64,000 bases of DNA from Pyxidicoccus trucidator (GCF_010894435.1 NZ_JAAIXZ010000001.1:1146322-1210321), one strand, 5' to 3'. Shown: positions 41,917 to 50,529, counted from the first letter of the stretch. Notes: generated from the letters alone by a model not told the origin. Made by a program: numbers and translations.

Positions 41917-44676
41917 TCAGTCCCCCGTCTCGATGAGCAGGATGTGCCGCGTCCAGCTCGCCCGGGCGTCGCGCGTCAGCCACTTCTGGCGCTCGTCGCG
42001 CAGGGCCACCGCGGGCTTCGCGCCCCCGCGGATGCGCTGGCGGACGCCGTCGAAGAAGCGGCCGGCCGCGTCGGGGATGTCCACGGTGGAGGCCAGCACC
42101 GCCCGCGCGCCCGCGTCGATGAAGGCCGCCGGCAGGCTGAAGGGCTCGTAGGCGGCGGACGACGTCATCCGGCCCGCGCTGCACGCCGCCAGGAACACGA
42201 GGGGCGCGCCGGACAGCTTCTGCTCGCGCACCGCGTCCGCGGTGAGGGCGTAGCGGCCGTCGCCCTCCGGAGAGAGCACCACCAGCGACGAGTCGGAGAT
42301 GGTGGGGTCCACCAGCCCGTGGGCGTGAATCTCGATTTCCGTGGCGGCCTTCATGCTGGCCAGCACGCGCGAGGGCGTGGCCTCCGAGCCCGTCAGCACC
42401 TGCATGGGCGTGGTCCCCGTGTCCGGCGGCGGCGTCCAGGCCGGCAGCCGGGGGAGCTGGAGGAGCTGCGGCGCCTCCACGCTGGAGACGACCAGCCGCT
42501 GCTGCGGCGCCGCCGTCGCCTGCGCCCGGGCGCCCCGGCCCAGGCGGAAGCTCCAGGCAATCTCCGAGGGGAACAGGTCCGTGCGCCCCAGCACCGGAGG
42601 CCAGGCGAACACGTCCACCTGCGCGCAGCCCTTGAGCACCTGCCGCAGGGTGTCCGGAATCAGGCGCGCCGAGCTCATCCGCGCGAAGCTCTCCTGGCGG
42701 TCCGCGTCGTAGTGCCCGCGCACCTCGCCCCCTGGCCCCTGTACGACGATGACGGTGCGCTCCCCGTGCACCGACAGCCCCATGGAGCAGCTCTTGGGAG
42801 CGGGCGTGTCGAGCTGCTCCACCATCAGCGCCAGCGCCTTCTGGAAGTCCCCCGCGCGGCCCGCCTCGGTGATGAGCGTGGAGTTGCTCAGCGCCCAGGC
42901 CTCGCGCGCCTGCATGTCGCTCCGGGGCAGCCGCTTCGTCTCGGCGATGGTGCTCTTCAGCAGCTCCTCGCCCTTCGCGCGGTCCTGCTCCAGCAGGTAC
43001 CGGCCTTCGATGTAGCGCGCGTAGGAGATGTCCCCGGGCATGACGTAGATGCTCTTGCTCAGCCCGGCCAGCGAGCGCTTCAGCAGCTCCGCGTCCTGGG
43101 GGCCGGGGCGCGTGCGCGCCAGCTCCGCGAGCGTCGCCGCGAACATCAGGTCCAGCTTCGCGCCCTGGCACGAGGCCGCCGCGTCCAGCTCCCGGCGCGA
43201 GGCCTCCAGCTTGGAGTCCAGATAGTAGATGTGGGCCAGGTTGACGCGGGACCAGTAGCAGTCGTCGTTGCGCCCGCCGCGCGCGGACCACTCCTCCACA
43301 TAGGCCCGGGCGCTGGCGAAGTCGTTGCGCGAGCGCGCGGCGTGCACCAGCGTCTCCAGCGCGGTGAACTCCAGGCTCCACTCCCGCAGCTGGCGCGCCC
43401 ACGTCCACGCGGTGCGGGCGTGCTGCTCCGCCTCGGTGAGCCGCTGCAGGTCGATGTAGAGCATCGTCAGGCGCAGCTCCAGGTCCACGCAGCGCGCGGA
43501 GAAGGCGCCCTCGCGGCAGCGCTGGAGCGCGGAGAAGATGCGCTGCTCGGCCTTCCACCACGTGCCGTCCGCCACCTCCTTGCGGGCCAGCTCGCGCTCG
43601 ATGATGAGGTGCAGCCACGGGTCCTGCTGGCGCCCCACCTCCGCCTTCGCCTCCTCCAGGTTGGGGCCGTGCGTGGCCTTGGCCAGCAGCAGCGTGCCCA
43701 GGAAGAGGTCGCCCTCGCCCGCCGTGCGGGACTGCTGCTGCACCCGGTCCAGCTCGGACAGCTTGCCGCGCACCAGCTCGGAGTAGCCCTTCGCCAGGGG
43801 CGCCCGGCGGGCGAAGTCCCGCGCCGCCACGCGCCGCACGTAGTCATTCAGCGCGTTGCCGCCCTGGAGCCGGTCCAACTCCTGCGCCAGCGGGAGCAGC
43901 GCCAGCGCGCGCTCCTTGGACGGGGCCGAGCGCACCACGTCATAGAAGTTCTGCCGGACGACGCCGGGGTGCTGCCGGGCCTCCTCCAGCGGCAGCGGGG
44001 CCTGGGGGTTGTCCACCAGCGCCAGGGTGGCCTCGCGCGCGCCCTTCCAGCGGCGGGCCCGCTCCAGCGTCTCGTCGCGCAGGGTGAGCGCATGGGCATG
44101 CGCCTCGCGTCCCCACCCCTGCTCGTTCAGCGAGGCCACCAGCTCGTAGGTCTCCGCCGCCTTCATCGCGAGCCCCATCTCCTGGAGCACCAGCGCGCGG
44201 TTCCACAGCGCCTGCGGGTGCTTCGGGTGGGAGGCCAGCACCGCGTCCAGCAGCCTCAGGGCCTGCTCATGGGCACCCCGCGCCAGGTGCACCGCGGCCA
44301 GGTCGCTGTCGCGGTTGGAGGAGGGAGGCATGCGCTCCAGGAAGGAGGCCGCCTGATTCCACTCGCCCTGCAGGGCATAGGCGGCGGCGATGCCGCCCCA
44401 GTCTCCCGCTTCCTCCAGCCGGGCCAGGTCGCGCAGCGGAATGGGCTCGGGAGGAATGGGGCAGCCGCCGGACGACGTGCGCGGCCGGTGCTTGTCCGCC
44501 TCGGGGTGGGTGAGTCGGGCTTCGATTCGCGCCGCCGCCCGCCGCTCCGCCCAGAACTGGGCCGTCACGCCGCCGCCATCCCCCTTGGCCGGGGAGCGAG
44601 CGAGCATGAACGTCAATACGAGCACGGGCGTCGCCAGCGCCAGGACCAGGACTTTGTCGTACGCCGGCTTCAACAT
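41917..44676 (-). CDS. Membrane-anchored TPR-CHAT caspase-like protease
   Basis: The 919-residue protein has one N-terminal membrane helix (about 9-25, VLVLALATPVLVLTFMLA) and a long TPR-like helical region (about 50-620). A C-terminal CHAT domain has the catalytic His in EIHAHGLVD (about 785) and Cys in FLAACSAGRM (about 831). CHAT proteases are relatives of separase and caspases; in known systems a TPR or other sensor gates cleavage of a partner protein. Residues about 40-410 align with the anti-sigma ectodomain encoded at 38.5-39.9 kb (shared GIAAAYAL, HPKHPQALWNR, LNDYVR). The membrane topology suggests both sensors face the periplasm. A plausible substrate is the anti-sigma factor, the 58-aa peptide or both; untested. 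Confidence 0.9.
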   Translation of the reverse strand: MLKPAYDKVLVLALATPVLVLTFMLARSPAKGDGGGVTAQFWAERRAAARIEARLTHPEADKHRPRTSSGGCPIPPEPIPLRDLARLEEAGDWGGIAAAYALQGEWNQAASFLERMPPSSNRDSDLAAVHLARGAHEQALRLLDAVLASHPKHPQALWNRALVLQEMGLAMKAAETYELVASLNEQGWGREAHAHALTLRDETLERARRWKGAREATLALVDNPQAPLPLEEARQHPGVVRQNFYDVVRSAPSKERALALLPLAQELDRLQGGNALNDYVRRVAARDFARRAPLAKGYSELVRGKLSELDRVQQQSRTAGEGDLFLGTLLLAKATHGPNLEEAKAEVGRQQDPWLHLIIERELARKEVADGTWWKAEQRIFSALQRCREGAFSARCVDLELRLTMLYIDLQRLTEAEQHARTAWTWARQLREWSLEFTALETLVHAARSRNDFASARAYVEEWSARGGRNDDCYWSRVNLAHIYYLDSKLEASRRELDAAASCQGAKLDLMFAATLAELARTRPGPQDAELLKRSLAGLSKSIYVMPGDISYARYIEGRYLLEQDRAKGEELLKSTIAETKRLPRSDMQAREAWALSNSTLITEAGRAGDFQKALALMVEQLDTPAPKSCSMGLSVHGERTVIVVQGPGGEVRGHYDADRQESFARMSSARLIPDTLRQVLKGCAQVDVFAWPPVLGRTDLFPSEIAWSFRLGRGARAQATAAPQQRLVVSSVEAPQLLQLPRLPAWTPPPDTGTTPMQVLTGSEATPSRVLASMKAATEIEIHAHGLVDPTISDSSLVVLSPEGDGRYALTADAVREQKLSGAPLVFLAACSAGRMTSSAAYEPFSLPAAFIDAGARAVLASTVDIPDAAGRFFDGVRQRIRGGAKPAVALRDERQKWLTRDARASWTRHILLIETGD

Positions 44677-45145
44677 ACTGCCCCCTCGGGCGCCACCCCC
44701 AAGCAGTCGCCCACCTATTGGGTTCTACACCAACATCTACTCGCCGCCGACTGTGCTTCCGAACATCCCCCCAGGCTTCAGGGAGTCCGGACACTCCGGA
44801 CTCCAGAAAGCCCCGCACACCGGGGTGCACGTGTCCGACCGCGGCATTTTACGAGGGCGATTTTCCGGCCCCCCGCGAGTCATCTTCCCCTGCTGACGGG
44901 CCATGCTGCGCCGCGTGGTCCGCCCGCAAACCAGCCGACCTTGCTTAGAGACGATGCACGTCGGAATCCTTGAGTCTCCCCCGCGCGCATCCCTCTGGAA
45001 TCATTGCATCCACAAGCATGTAGCGGCGGCGGCGGCGAGGGAATGCCAGGCAGCCTGCCCTCCAGGGCGAGAGCCGGAGGCGAGCCCGGCAGGGGGTTGG
45101 CAGCCAGGCTTTGACGGGAAGCGTCGAGCCCGCCCGGTTGTCCCA
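44677..45145. promoter_or_regulatory. 469-nt divergent control region between TPR-CHAT and the lyase gene
   Basis: No supportable gene. It holds a perfect inverted repeat, GGAGTCCGGA (44782-44791) and TCCGGACTCC (44795-44804), about 106 nt upstream of the CHAT start, and therefore promoters for both divergent genes. On the minus strand TTCGGAAGC near 44745 resembles an ECF -35 element only loosely. The rest is GC-rich and featureless to me. Confidence 0.5.
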
Positions 45146-46243
45146 ATGCGCCAACCCGGAACGAAAGGACCTCGCTTGCCGTATCTCCTTCGCCTCGTCG
45201 CCCTGGTGTCCCTCCTCCCCATGCTCGCGTCCGCTGACGTGGCGTGGAAGGGCGACTTCGAGACGGGAAACATTTCGCAGTGGACGCGCTCCCAGGCCGT
45301 CGCCAACAGCCGGCTCCAGATTGTGTCGGACGTCGTGCGTGAAGGTCGCTATGCGCTGAAGGCCACCGTGCGCCAGGGGGATGACCCCATCGGCGCGAGT
45401 GGCAACCGCAACGAGCTGCTCTACATCAGCCAGGAGAAGACGGGCTCCACGTGGTTCTACAAGTGGAGCACGATGTTCCCGAAGAGCTACCCCACCTCCG
45501 ACACGTGGCAGGTCTTCGCCCAGTGGCACCAGGAGGGCTGCTGCGGCTCCCCGCCGCTCGAGTTCTTCGTGCGCGGCGAGGAGATGAACCTGCGCGTGGG
45601 CGGCGCGGACGGAGAGATTCTGTGGCAGTCGCCGCTCGACCGCGGCGCGTGGCACGACTTCATCCTGGAGGTGAAGTGGTCGTCCAACAAGAAGGTCGGC
45701 TACGTGCAGCTCTGGCACAACGGCAAGGTCGCCGTGCCCAAGACCTTCGGCGCCACGCAGTACGGCAGCGAGTTCAACTACCTCAAGCTCGGCCTGTACC
45801 GTGACGACGCCATCCGTCCCGAGGCGTTCGTGTACCACGACGGCTTCACCATGGCCTCGAAGCTGGAGGACGTGCTGCCGCCCGCGCCCGCGCCCGCGCC
45901 CACGCCCGTTCCTCCGGTGGTGACGCTGCCCGAGCCCCTTCCCACGCCGGAGCTCCCTTCCACGCCCGAGACGCCGGTGGTGGAGGAGCCCGAGTCCCCC
46001 GTGGCGGAGCCTCCGGTGGTGAGCACGCGGCCCGAGCTGGGCGTCATGCCCGGCGATGACCTGCCCGGCACCAGCTCACCCGGAGATGCCCCGGGAAGCG
46101 CGCCCCAGGGCTGCGGTGCCTCGGCCACCGGCACCAGCGGCGCGCCCTTCATCGCCGCGGGGCTGCTCGCCCTGGGCGCCATGCTCGGCCGGCGGCGGAA
46201 GCAGGCCCACGCCCAGGCGGTCGCCCGCTCCCAGCGGCGCTAG
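45146..46243 (+). CDS. Secreted heparin-lyase-like polysaccharide lyase with MYXO-CTERM tail
   Basis: The 365-residue protein has a signal peptide (YLLRLVALVSLLPMLASADV). A jelly-roll domain of the heparin lyase I / PL-type fold spans residues about 30-235 (WKGDFETGNISQWTR, WYKWS-like FYKWSTMFPKSYP, WHDFILEVKWSSN, GLYRDDA). A Pro/Glu-rich spacer (about 240-330) follows, then a Cys motif (QGCGASA), hydrophobic stretch and RRRK tail. This last part is a MYXO-CTERM-type sorting signal that should anchor it at the cell surface. It probably cuts or binds acidic polysaccharide. The start ATG at 45146 has no strong ribosome site. It ends in a textbook terminator. Confidence 0.82.
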   Translation: MRQPGTKGPRLPYLLRLVALVSLLPMLASADVAWKGDFETGNISQWTRSQAVANSRLQIVSDVVREGRYALKATVRQGDDPIGASGNRNELLYISQEKTGSTWFYKWSTMFPKSYPTSDTWQVFAQWHQEGCCGSPPLEFFVRGEEMNLRVGGADGEILWQSPLDRGAWHDFILEVKWSSNKKVGYVQLWHNGKVAVPKTFGATQYGSEFNYLKLGLYRDDAIRPEAFVYHDGFTMASKLEDVLPPAPAPAPTPVPPVVTLPEPLPTPELPSTPETPVVEEPESPVAEPPVVSTRPELGVMPGDDLPGTSSPGDAPGSAPQGCGASATGTSGAPFIAAGLLALGAMLGRRRKQAHAQAVARSQRR

Positions 46244-46277
46244 GAAACAGGCCGTCGCTGACGCTCTGCAATAAAAG

Positions 46278-46316
46278 GCGGGTCCGCTCCGGAAGGGGCG
46301 GGCCCGCTTTATTTTT
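46278..46316 (+). terminator. Strong intrinsic terminator after the lyase gene
   Basis: A 13-bp stem (46278-46290 with 46295-46307, two G-U pairs) is closed by a GGAA tetraloop and followed by TTTATTTTT. This is the clearest rho-independent terminator in the window. Confidence 0.92.
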
Positions 46317-46442
46317 CCCGTGGTTTCGAGGGCTTGGCGGCGGCGAAAAGAAAATCATCCGCCGTGTCGATCTCCCGGACATTGGTTCGTCGCGTGGTTG
46401 GAGGCAGTCTTCAACCCTTCCCAACCCACAGGAGTCAGCGCC

Positions 46443-46844
46443 ATGGCGACCCAGATCTTCGTCAACCTTCCCGTTGAGTCTCTCGGCCGGTCCGTCGAGT
46501 TCTTCAAGCAGCTCGGCTACACGTTCAACGCCCAGTTCACCGACCAGAACGCCACCTGCATGGTCATCAGCGAGAGCATCTACGTGATGCTGCTGGTGAA
46601 GGACTACTTCAAGACCTTCATCAACAAGGAGGTGGCGGACACCTCCAAGGTCACCGGGGCCATCATCGCCCTCAGCGCGGAGAGCCGGGCCGCCGTCGAC
46701 ACGCTCGTGGACACGGCCCTGAAGGCCGGGGGCAAGGCGACGAAGCCGCCCACGGACCACGGCTTCATGTACCAGCGGAGCTTCCAGGACCTCGACGGCC
46801 ACCAGTGGGAAATCCTCTGGATGGACCCGAAGAACGTCCAGTAG
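46443..46844 (+). CDS. VOC-family (glyoxalase-fold) protein
   Basis: The 133-residue protein begins MATQIFVNLPVESLGRSVEF, the usual first strand and helix of the vicinal-oxygen-chelate fold, and ends with RSFQDLDGHQWEILWMDP. The metal-ligand positions are only partly kept (Asp-Gly-His-x-Trp-Glu at the end). Homologues of this 'lactoylglutathione lyase-like' group are mostly of unknown function, and some confer drug or electrophile resistance. It is monocistronic, flanked by terminators. Confidence 0.88.
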   Translation: MATQIFVNLPVESLGRSVEFFKQLGYTFNAQFTDQNATCMVISESIYVMLLVKDYFKTFINKEVADTSKVTGAIIALSAESRAAVDTLVDTALKAGGKATKPPTDHGFMYQRSFQDLDGHQWEILWMDPKNVQ

Positions 46845-46858
46845 CCCGCCTGAAGCCA

Positions 46859-46888
46859 CGGGCCCGTCCCCAGAAGAGGACGGGCCCG
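46859..46888. terminator. Bidirectional hairpin between VOC and MFS genes
   Basis: CGGGCCCGTCC (46859-46869) pairs perfectly with GGACGGGCCCG (46878-46888), giving an 11-bp stem with an 8-nt loop between two convergent genes. There is no T-tract on either side. Confidence 0.6.
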
Positions 46889-46921
46889 CTGAGAACTTCG
46901 GACTGGAGCGTTGCGCGCGCG

Positions 46922-48463
46922 TCAGTGCGCGCCTTCCACCTTCACGCCGGCCGCGGGTTTCTTCAGCATGAAGACCAGCACCAGTGACAGGGCGAAGACG
47001 GCGGTCAGCACCGTGAAGTTGGCGTTGAACGCGCGCACCAGCGCCTGACCGTTGATGCGCTGACTGAGGATGCTGTAGGCGGCGGACAGCGGGTCCGCCA
47101 CACGCGCGCCCACGGCGCCCTTGAGCGCGGCCAGCTGCTCCTGCGTCACCTGGCTGTACGGGTCCACGTGCGACGTGAGCGCGGTGACGTTCACCTTCGT
47201 CGACCGGCTGAGCGCGCTGCTCATCCACGCGGTGCCGATGGAGCCTCCCAGCTCGCGCGTCAGGTTGTAGAGGCCCGCCGCGTTGCCACGCTGGTCCGGC
47301 CGCAGGTTGCTCAGCGCCATCACCGACAGCGGCACGAAAATCATCCCTAGCGAGCAGGCGCGGATGAAGACGGGGAGGATGAGCGCCGCCTCGTCCGCCG
47401 TGCTGGACAGGTGGCCGTTCACCCAGAGCGACAGGCACATGCCGATGATGCCCGTCCCCACCAGCATCCGTCCGTCCAGCTTCCCGCCGAACCGTCCGAT
47501 GAGCGGCATCAGCAGGAGCTGGATGGCGCTGCCCTTGAGGAAGATGAGGCCGATGTCGAGCGCCGAGTAGCGCATCACCGTGCCGCAGTAGAGGCTGAAG
47601 AGGAACGAGCCCGCGAACAGCGCCGTGCCGACGATGAGGTTGATGCCCGTGGCCGCCGCGTAGGAGCGGTTGGCGAACACCCGCAGGTCCACCACGGGCT
47701 GGGGTGTCTCCAGCTCGTGGACGACGAAGGTGATGAGCGCCACGCCCGCCACCACCGCGAGCAGGGTGATTTCCAGGCTGTCGAACCAGTCCTTGCGGTT
47801 GCCCTCCTCCAGCACGAACTGGAGCGCCGCCATGCCCACCGCCAGCAGGGCGATGCCATACCGGTCCACCCTGTCCTTCGTGGGCGCGAAGGCCGGCTGG
47901 TCGATGTGGCGCCACGCCATGTACGCGGCGAACAGGCCCACCGGCAGGTTGATGAGGAATATCCAGTGCCAGCTCGCCGCGTCGATGAGCAGGCCGCCCA
48001 CCGTGGGGCCCAGCAGTGGCCCCGTCACCGCGCCCAGGCCGAAGAGGGCGCCCGCCATGCCGTGCTCCTCGCGCGGGTAGCGGGCGAAGAGGATGGCCTG
48101 CGAGGTGGGGATGATGGCGCCACCGCCGATGCCCTGGAGGATGCGGAAGACCACCAGCGACGGCAGGTTCCACGCCAGGCCGCACAGCACGCTGGCCGCG
48201 GTGAACATCAGGATGGAGGCGGTGAAGTAGCGCCGGTAGCCGAAGCGCCGCTGCAGCCACCCCGTCATCGGGATGACCACCACGTTCGCCATCATGTAGC
48301 CGGTGGACACCCACGCAATCTGGTCCAGCGGCGTGCCGAAGCTGGCGCGGATGTCGCTGAGCGCCACGTTGACGATGGAGATGTCCAGCACGGACATCAG
48401 CGCCGCGGCCATGGCGGCGATGGTGATGCCGGACTTGGAGCCCCTGAGGGTGTCGCTCTGCAC
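46922..48463 (-). CDS. DHA2-type MFS multidrug efflux transporter (EmrB/QacA-like)
   Basis: The 513-residue membrane protein shows 14-helix DHA2 features. The N-terminus has MAAALMSVLDISIVNVAL (motif D1 with the helix-1 Asp) and WVSTGYMMANVVVIPMTGWL, followed by RRFGYRRYF. Motif C-like GAVTGPLLGPTVGG lies in helix 5. It should pump drugs or hydrophobic metabolites by proton exchange. The HlyD-type partner ends 2 nt upstream, and a MarR regulator precedes that, so this is the last gene of a MarR-EmrA-EmrB type operon. Confidence 0.93.
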   Translation of the reverse strand: MQSDTLRGSKSGITIAAMAAALMSVLDISIVNVALSDIRASFGTPLDQIAWVSTGYMMANVVVIPMTGWLQRRFGYRRYFTASILMFTAASVLCGLAWNLPSLVVFRILQGIGGGAIIPTSQAILFARYPREEHGMAGALFGLGAVTGPLLGPTVGGLLIDAASWHWIFLINLPVGLFAAYMAWRHIDQPAFAPTKDRVDRYGIALLAVGMAALQFVLEEGNRKDWFDSLEITLLAVVAGVALITFVVHELETPQPVVDLRVFANRSYAAATGINLIVGTALFAGSFLFSLYCGTVMRYSALDIGLIFLKGSAIQLLLMPLIGRFGGKLDGRMLVGTGIIGMCLSLWVNGHLSSTADEAALILPVFIRACSLGMIFVPLSVMALSNLRPDQRGNAAGLYNLTRELGGSIGTAWMSSALSRSTKVNVTALTSHVDPYSQVTQEQLAALKGAVGARVADPLSAAYSILSQRINGQALVRAFNANFTVLTAVFALSLVLVFMLKKPAAGVKVEGAH

Positions 48464-48465
48464 GG

Positions 48466-49734
48466 CTAGCGGCTCCGGGTATCCACGGTGACTTCGGCGC
48501 TCATGCCGGGACGGAGCAGCGCGCCCTTCGCCTCACCGTCGAAGCGGATGAGGACGGGGATGCGCTGCACCACCTTGACGAAGTTGCCCGACGCGTTGTC
48601 CGGAGGCAGCAGCGCGAAGCGCGCGCCGCTGGCGCCGGCGAGGCTGTCCACATGGCCCTTGAACTCGCGGCCCCCGAAGGCGTCCACCGACACGTCCACC
48701 AACTGACCGGGCTTCATCTCCCCGACCTGGTCCTCCTTGAAGTTGGCCACCACCCAGAGGTCGTCCTGCGGCACCAGCGCCATCAGCGGACGCTCGGGGC
48801 CCACCACCTGCCCCACCTCCACCGTGCGGCGGCTCACCACGCCGGCCACCGGCGCGCGCACCTGCGTATAGGACACGGCCAGCTCCGCCAGCTTCAGCGC
48901 CGCCTGGGTCTGCTTCAGCTTCGCGTCGGCCAGCCTCACCGCCGCCTGCGCCGCCTGCACCTGCACCGCCACCGTCTCCGCCGCCGCCAGCTTGCCCTGC
49001 GCCGCCTCCAGGCCGCCGGACGAGCCCTGCACCCCGGCCTCGGTGGACGTCAGCCGCGCGCGCGCCACGTCCAGCGCGGCCTTCGCCTGGTCATACCCGG
49101 CCTGCCGCGCGTCCAGGTCCGCCTGGGTGACGGCCCCCTCCACCTTCAACGTCTTCACCCGGGACAGGTCCGACTCCGCCAGCTTGAAGCGGGCCTCGGC
49201 GGACTGCACGTCACCGCGCGCCTGCTCCAGCGCCGCCCGCGACGAGCTGATGCCGCTGGACGCCTGCACCACGCCGCCGCGCGCCTGACGCAGGTTGGCG
49301 CCGGCATTCGCCTCGGTGAGCGCGAGCTGCGCCTGGGCGCTGGCCGCCTGTGCCTCCGCGCTGAGCACGTCCGCGCGCGCCACCTCCAGCTTCGCGTTCA
49401 GGTCCGCGGGGTCCAGCTCCACCAGCACGTCGCCGGCCTTCACCACCTGGTTGTCCGCCACCAGCACCTTCGCCACCTGCCCGGAGATGCGCGGCGACAC
49501 GTTGGCGATGCGGCCCTCCACCTGGGCGTCGTCGGTGGACTCGTGGCCATGCGCCAGTGCCCAGCGCGCGCCGCCGCCCACCAGCGCCACGGCCAGCAGC
49601 GCCGGCAGCACGCGCTTCGCCTTGGAGCGGGGCGCGGCCGGCTTCGTCACGGAGGAGGCAGGGGCGCTGGCGCCCGGGTCATCCGCGTCGGTACGGGGAA
49701 GGTCTTTGTCGAGTTTCGCGATCTGGATGCTCAT
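48466..49734 (-). CDS. HlyD/EmrA-type membrane fusion protein
   Basis: The 422-residue protein has a short cytosolic N-terminus and one membrane helix (about 40-58, VLPALLAVALVGGGARWALA). The biotinyl-lipoyl half-motif is STDDAQVEGRIANVSPRISG. Long Ala-rich coiled-coil hairpins (about 110-250) and a beta-barrel C-terminus with VRAPVAGVVSRRTVEVGQVV complete it. It links the MFS pump to an outer-membrane channel. The start at 49732-49734 (MSIQIAKLD) is chosen because an operator-like CTAACCAT lies inside the longer alternative frame. The MFS gene follows after 2 nt. Confidence 0.92.
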   Translation of the reverse strand: MSIQIAKLDKDLPRTDADDPGASAPASSVTKPAAPRSKAKRVLPALLAVALVGGGARWALAHGHESTDDAQVEGRIANVSPRISGQVAKVLVADNQVVKAGDVLVELDPADLNAKLEVARADVLSAEAQAASAQAQLALTEANAGANLRQARGGVVQASSGISSSRAALEQARGDVQSAEARFKLAESDLSRVKTLKVEGAVTQADLDARQAGYDQAKAALDVARARLTSTEAGVQGSSGGLEAAQGKLAAAETVAVQVQAAQAAVRLADAKLKQTQAALKLAELAVSYTQVRAPVAGVVSRRTVEVGQVVGPERPLMALVPQDDLWVVANFKEDQVGEMKPGQLVDVSVDAFGGREFKGHVDSLAGASGARFALLPPDNASGNFVKVVQRIPVLIRFDGEAKGALLRPGMSAEVTVDTRSR

Positions 49735-49771
49735 GGAGGACTCAAAGGTTCGACGGCTGATGATTTGGTGG

Positions 49772-49779
49772 CTAACCAT
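49772..49779. promoter_or_regulatory. Candidate MarR operator half-site before the HlyD gene
   Basis: CTAACCAT here is repeated exactly at 50403-50410 and with one change (CTAACAAT) at 50388-50395, both just upstream of the marR-type gene. The same 8-mer at both promoters of the efflux locus suggests the regulator's recognition element. Inference only. Confidence 0.35.
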
Positions 49780-49841
49780 CCGGCCCGACAAAGACATTCC
49801 ACCGGGGCCGGGAGGAGGAAGTCAGGGGTGTGGGAGGGGCA

Positions 49842-50384
49842 TCAGGGGTCGCGGAGCGCGGGGATGCCGGAGGCGACCTTGTTCAGCAGCTCGCGCAGGG
49901 TGGTGCGCTCGGCTTCACTCAGCGGGGCCATGAGCCCGGCGATGCGGCGGTAGTGGTCCGGCAGCATGCCGTCGAGCAGCTCGCGGGCCTTGGGGGTGAG
50001 GTGCACGGTGTACATCCGGCGGTCCTCGGGGTGGTCCTGGCGGGAGATGAAGTCGTCCTTCTCCAGCGTGTCGAGCAGCCCCGTCATGGTCGCCCGGCTG
50101 ACCGACGAGCTCTCCGCCAACTCCGCCGGTGTGAGTCCCCGGCCCTTCTCCACCTCCTCGGTGGTCAAGAGGCGGATGAGGACGATGAAGCGCCCCATGG
50201 ACAGCCCGTGGCGCGAGAGGTGCGCGTCATACGCGCCCGTCAGCCCATGCCCCAGGTGCAGCAGGCGGATGCACGTGTCGATGGCGCTCGGGTCCAGCTG
50301 CGGGAAGCGTGCGGCCAGCAGCTGAAGGCGCTCGTAGCGCGGCTCCGAAGGGAACGGAGAACAACCTATGGGTTTCGTAGCCAC
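49842..50384 (-). CDS. MarR-family transcriptional regulator
   Basis: The 180-residue protein has the winged-helix fold of MarR: GLTPAELAESSSVSRATMTG as helix-turn-helix (about 92-112), TLEKDDFISRQDHPEDRRMY as the wing, and helical dimer ends. It probably represses the adjacent HlyD-MFS efflux genes and is relieved by a ligand, as is usual for marR-emrAB type loci. The assigned start is GTG at 50382-50384. The ribosome site abuts this codon, so translation may begin slightly further in. Repeats CTAACAAT and CTAACCAT lie immediately upstream. Confidence 0.92.
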   Translation of the reverse strand: MATKPIGCSPFPSEPRYERLQLLAARFPQLDPSAIDTCIRLLHLGHGLTGAYDAHLSRHGLSMGRFIVLIRLLTTEEVEKGRGLTPAELAESSSVSRATMTGLLDTLEKDDFISRQDHPEDRRMYTVHLTPKARELLDGMLPDHYRRIAGLMAPLSEAERTTLRELLNKVASGIPALRDP

Positions 50385-50387
50385 TCC

Positions 50388-50410
50388 CTAACAATAAGGC
50401 CCCTAACCAT
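50388..50410. promoter_or_regulatory. Two CTAACxAT repeats before the marR-type gene
   Basis: CTAACAAT (50388-50395) and CTAACCAT (50403-50410) are direct repeats 15 bp apart, directly upstream of the regulator start. The second matches the site before the HlyD gene exactly. Likely autoregulatory operator; inference. Confidence 0.4.
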
Positions 50411-50529
50411 ATTCGCAAGCGAAGTATCGCGGGCGCCCCGGGGCAGGGGCTCGGAGCTCCAACCAGGGTGGGAAGCGCAGGCCCGCTCTGTCGCCGGCAG
50501 GGGCGCCCTGGAGCCGTCACACACCGCTG

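Noticed and set aside
41944..44973. A plus-strand open frame of about 1000 codons antisense to the TPR-CHAT gene
   Set aside because: Arg/Leu/Gln-rich shadow without motifs; the CHAT gene on the minus strand has full catalytic and sensor signatures.
44950..45145. Possible riboswitch in the leader of the lyase gene
   Set aside because: GC-rich with several short stems, but none of the conserved cores of GEMM, TPP, SAM, cobalamin or fluoride riboswitches is present.
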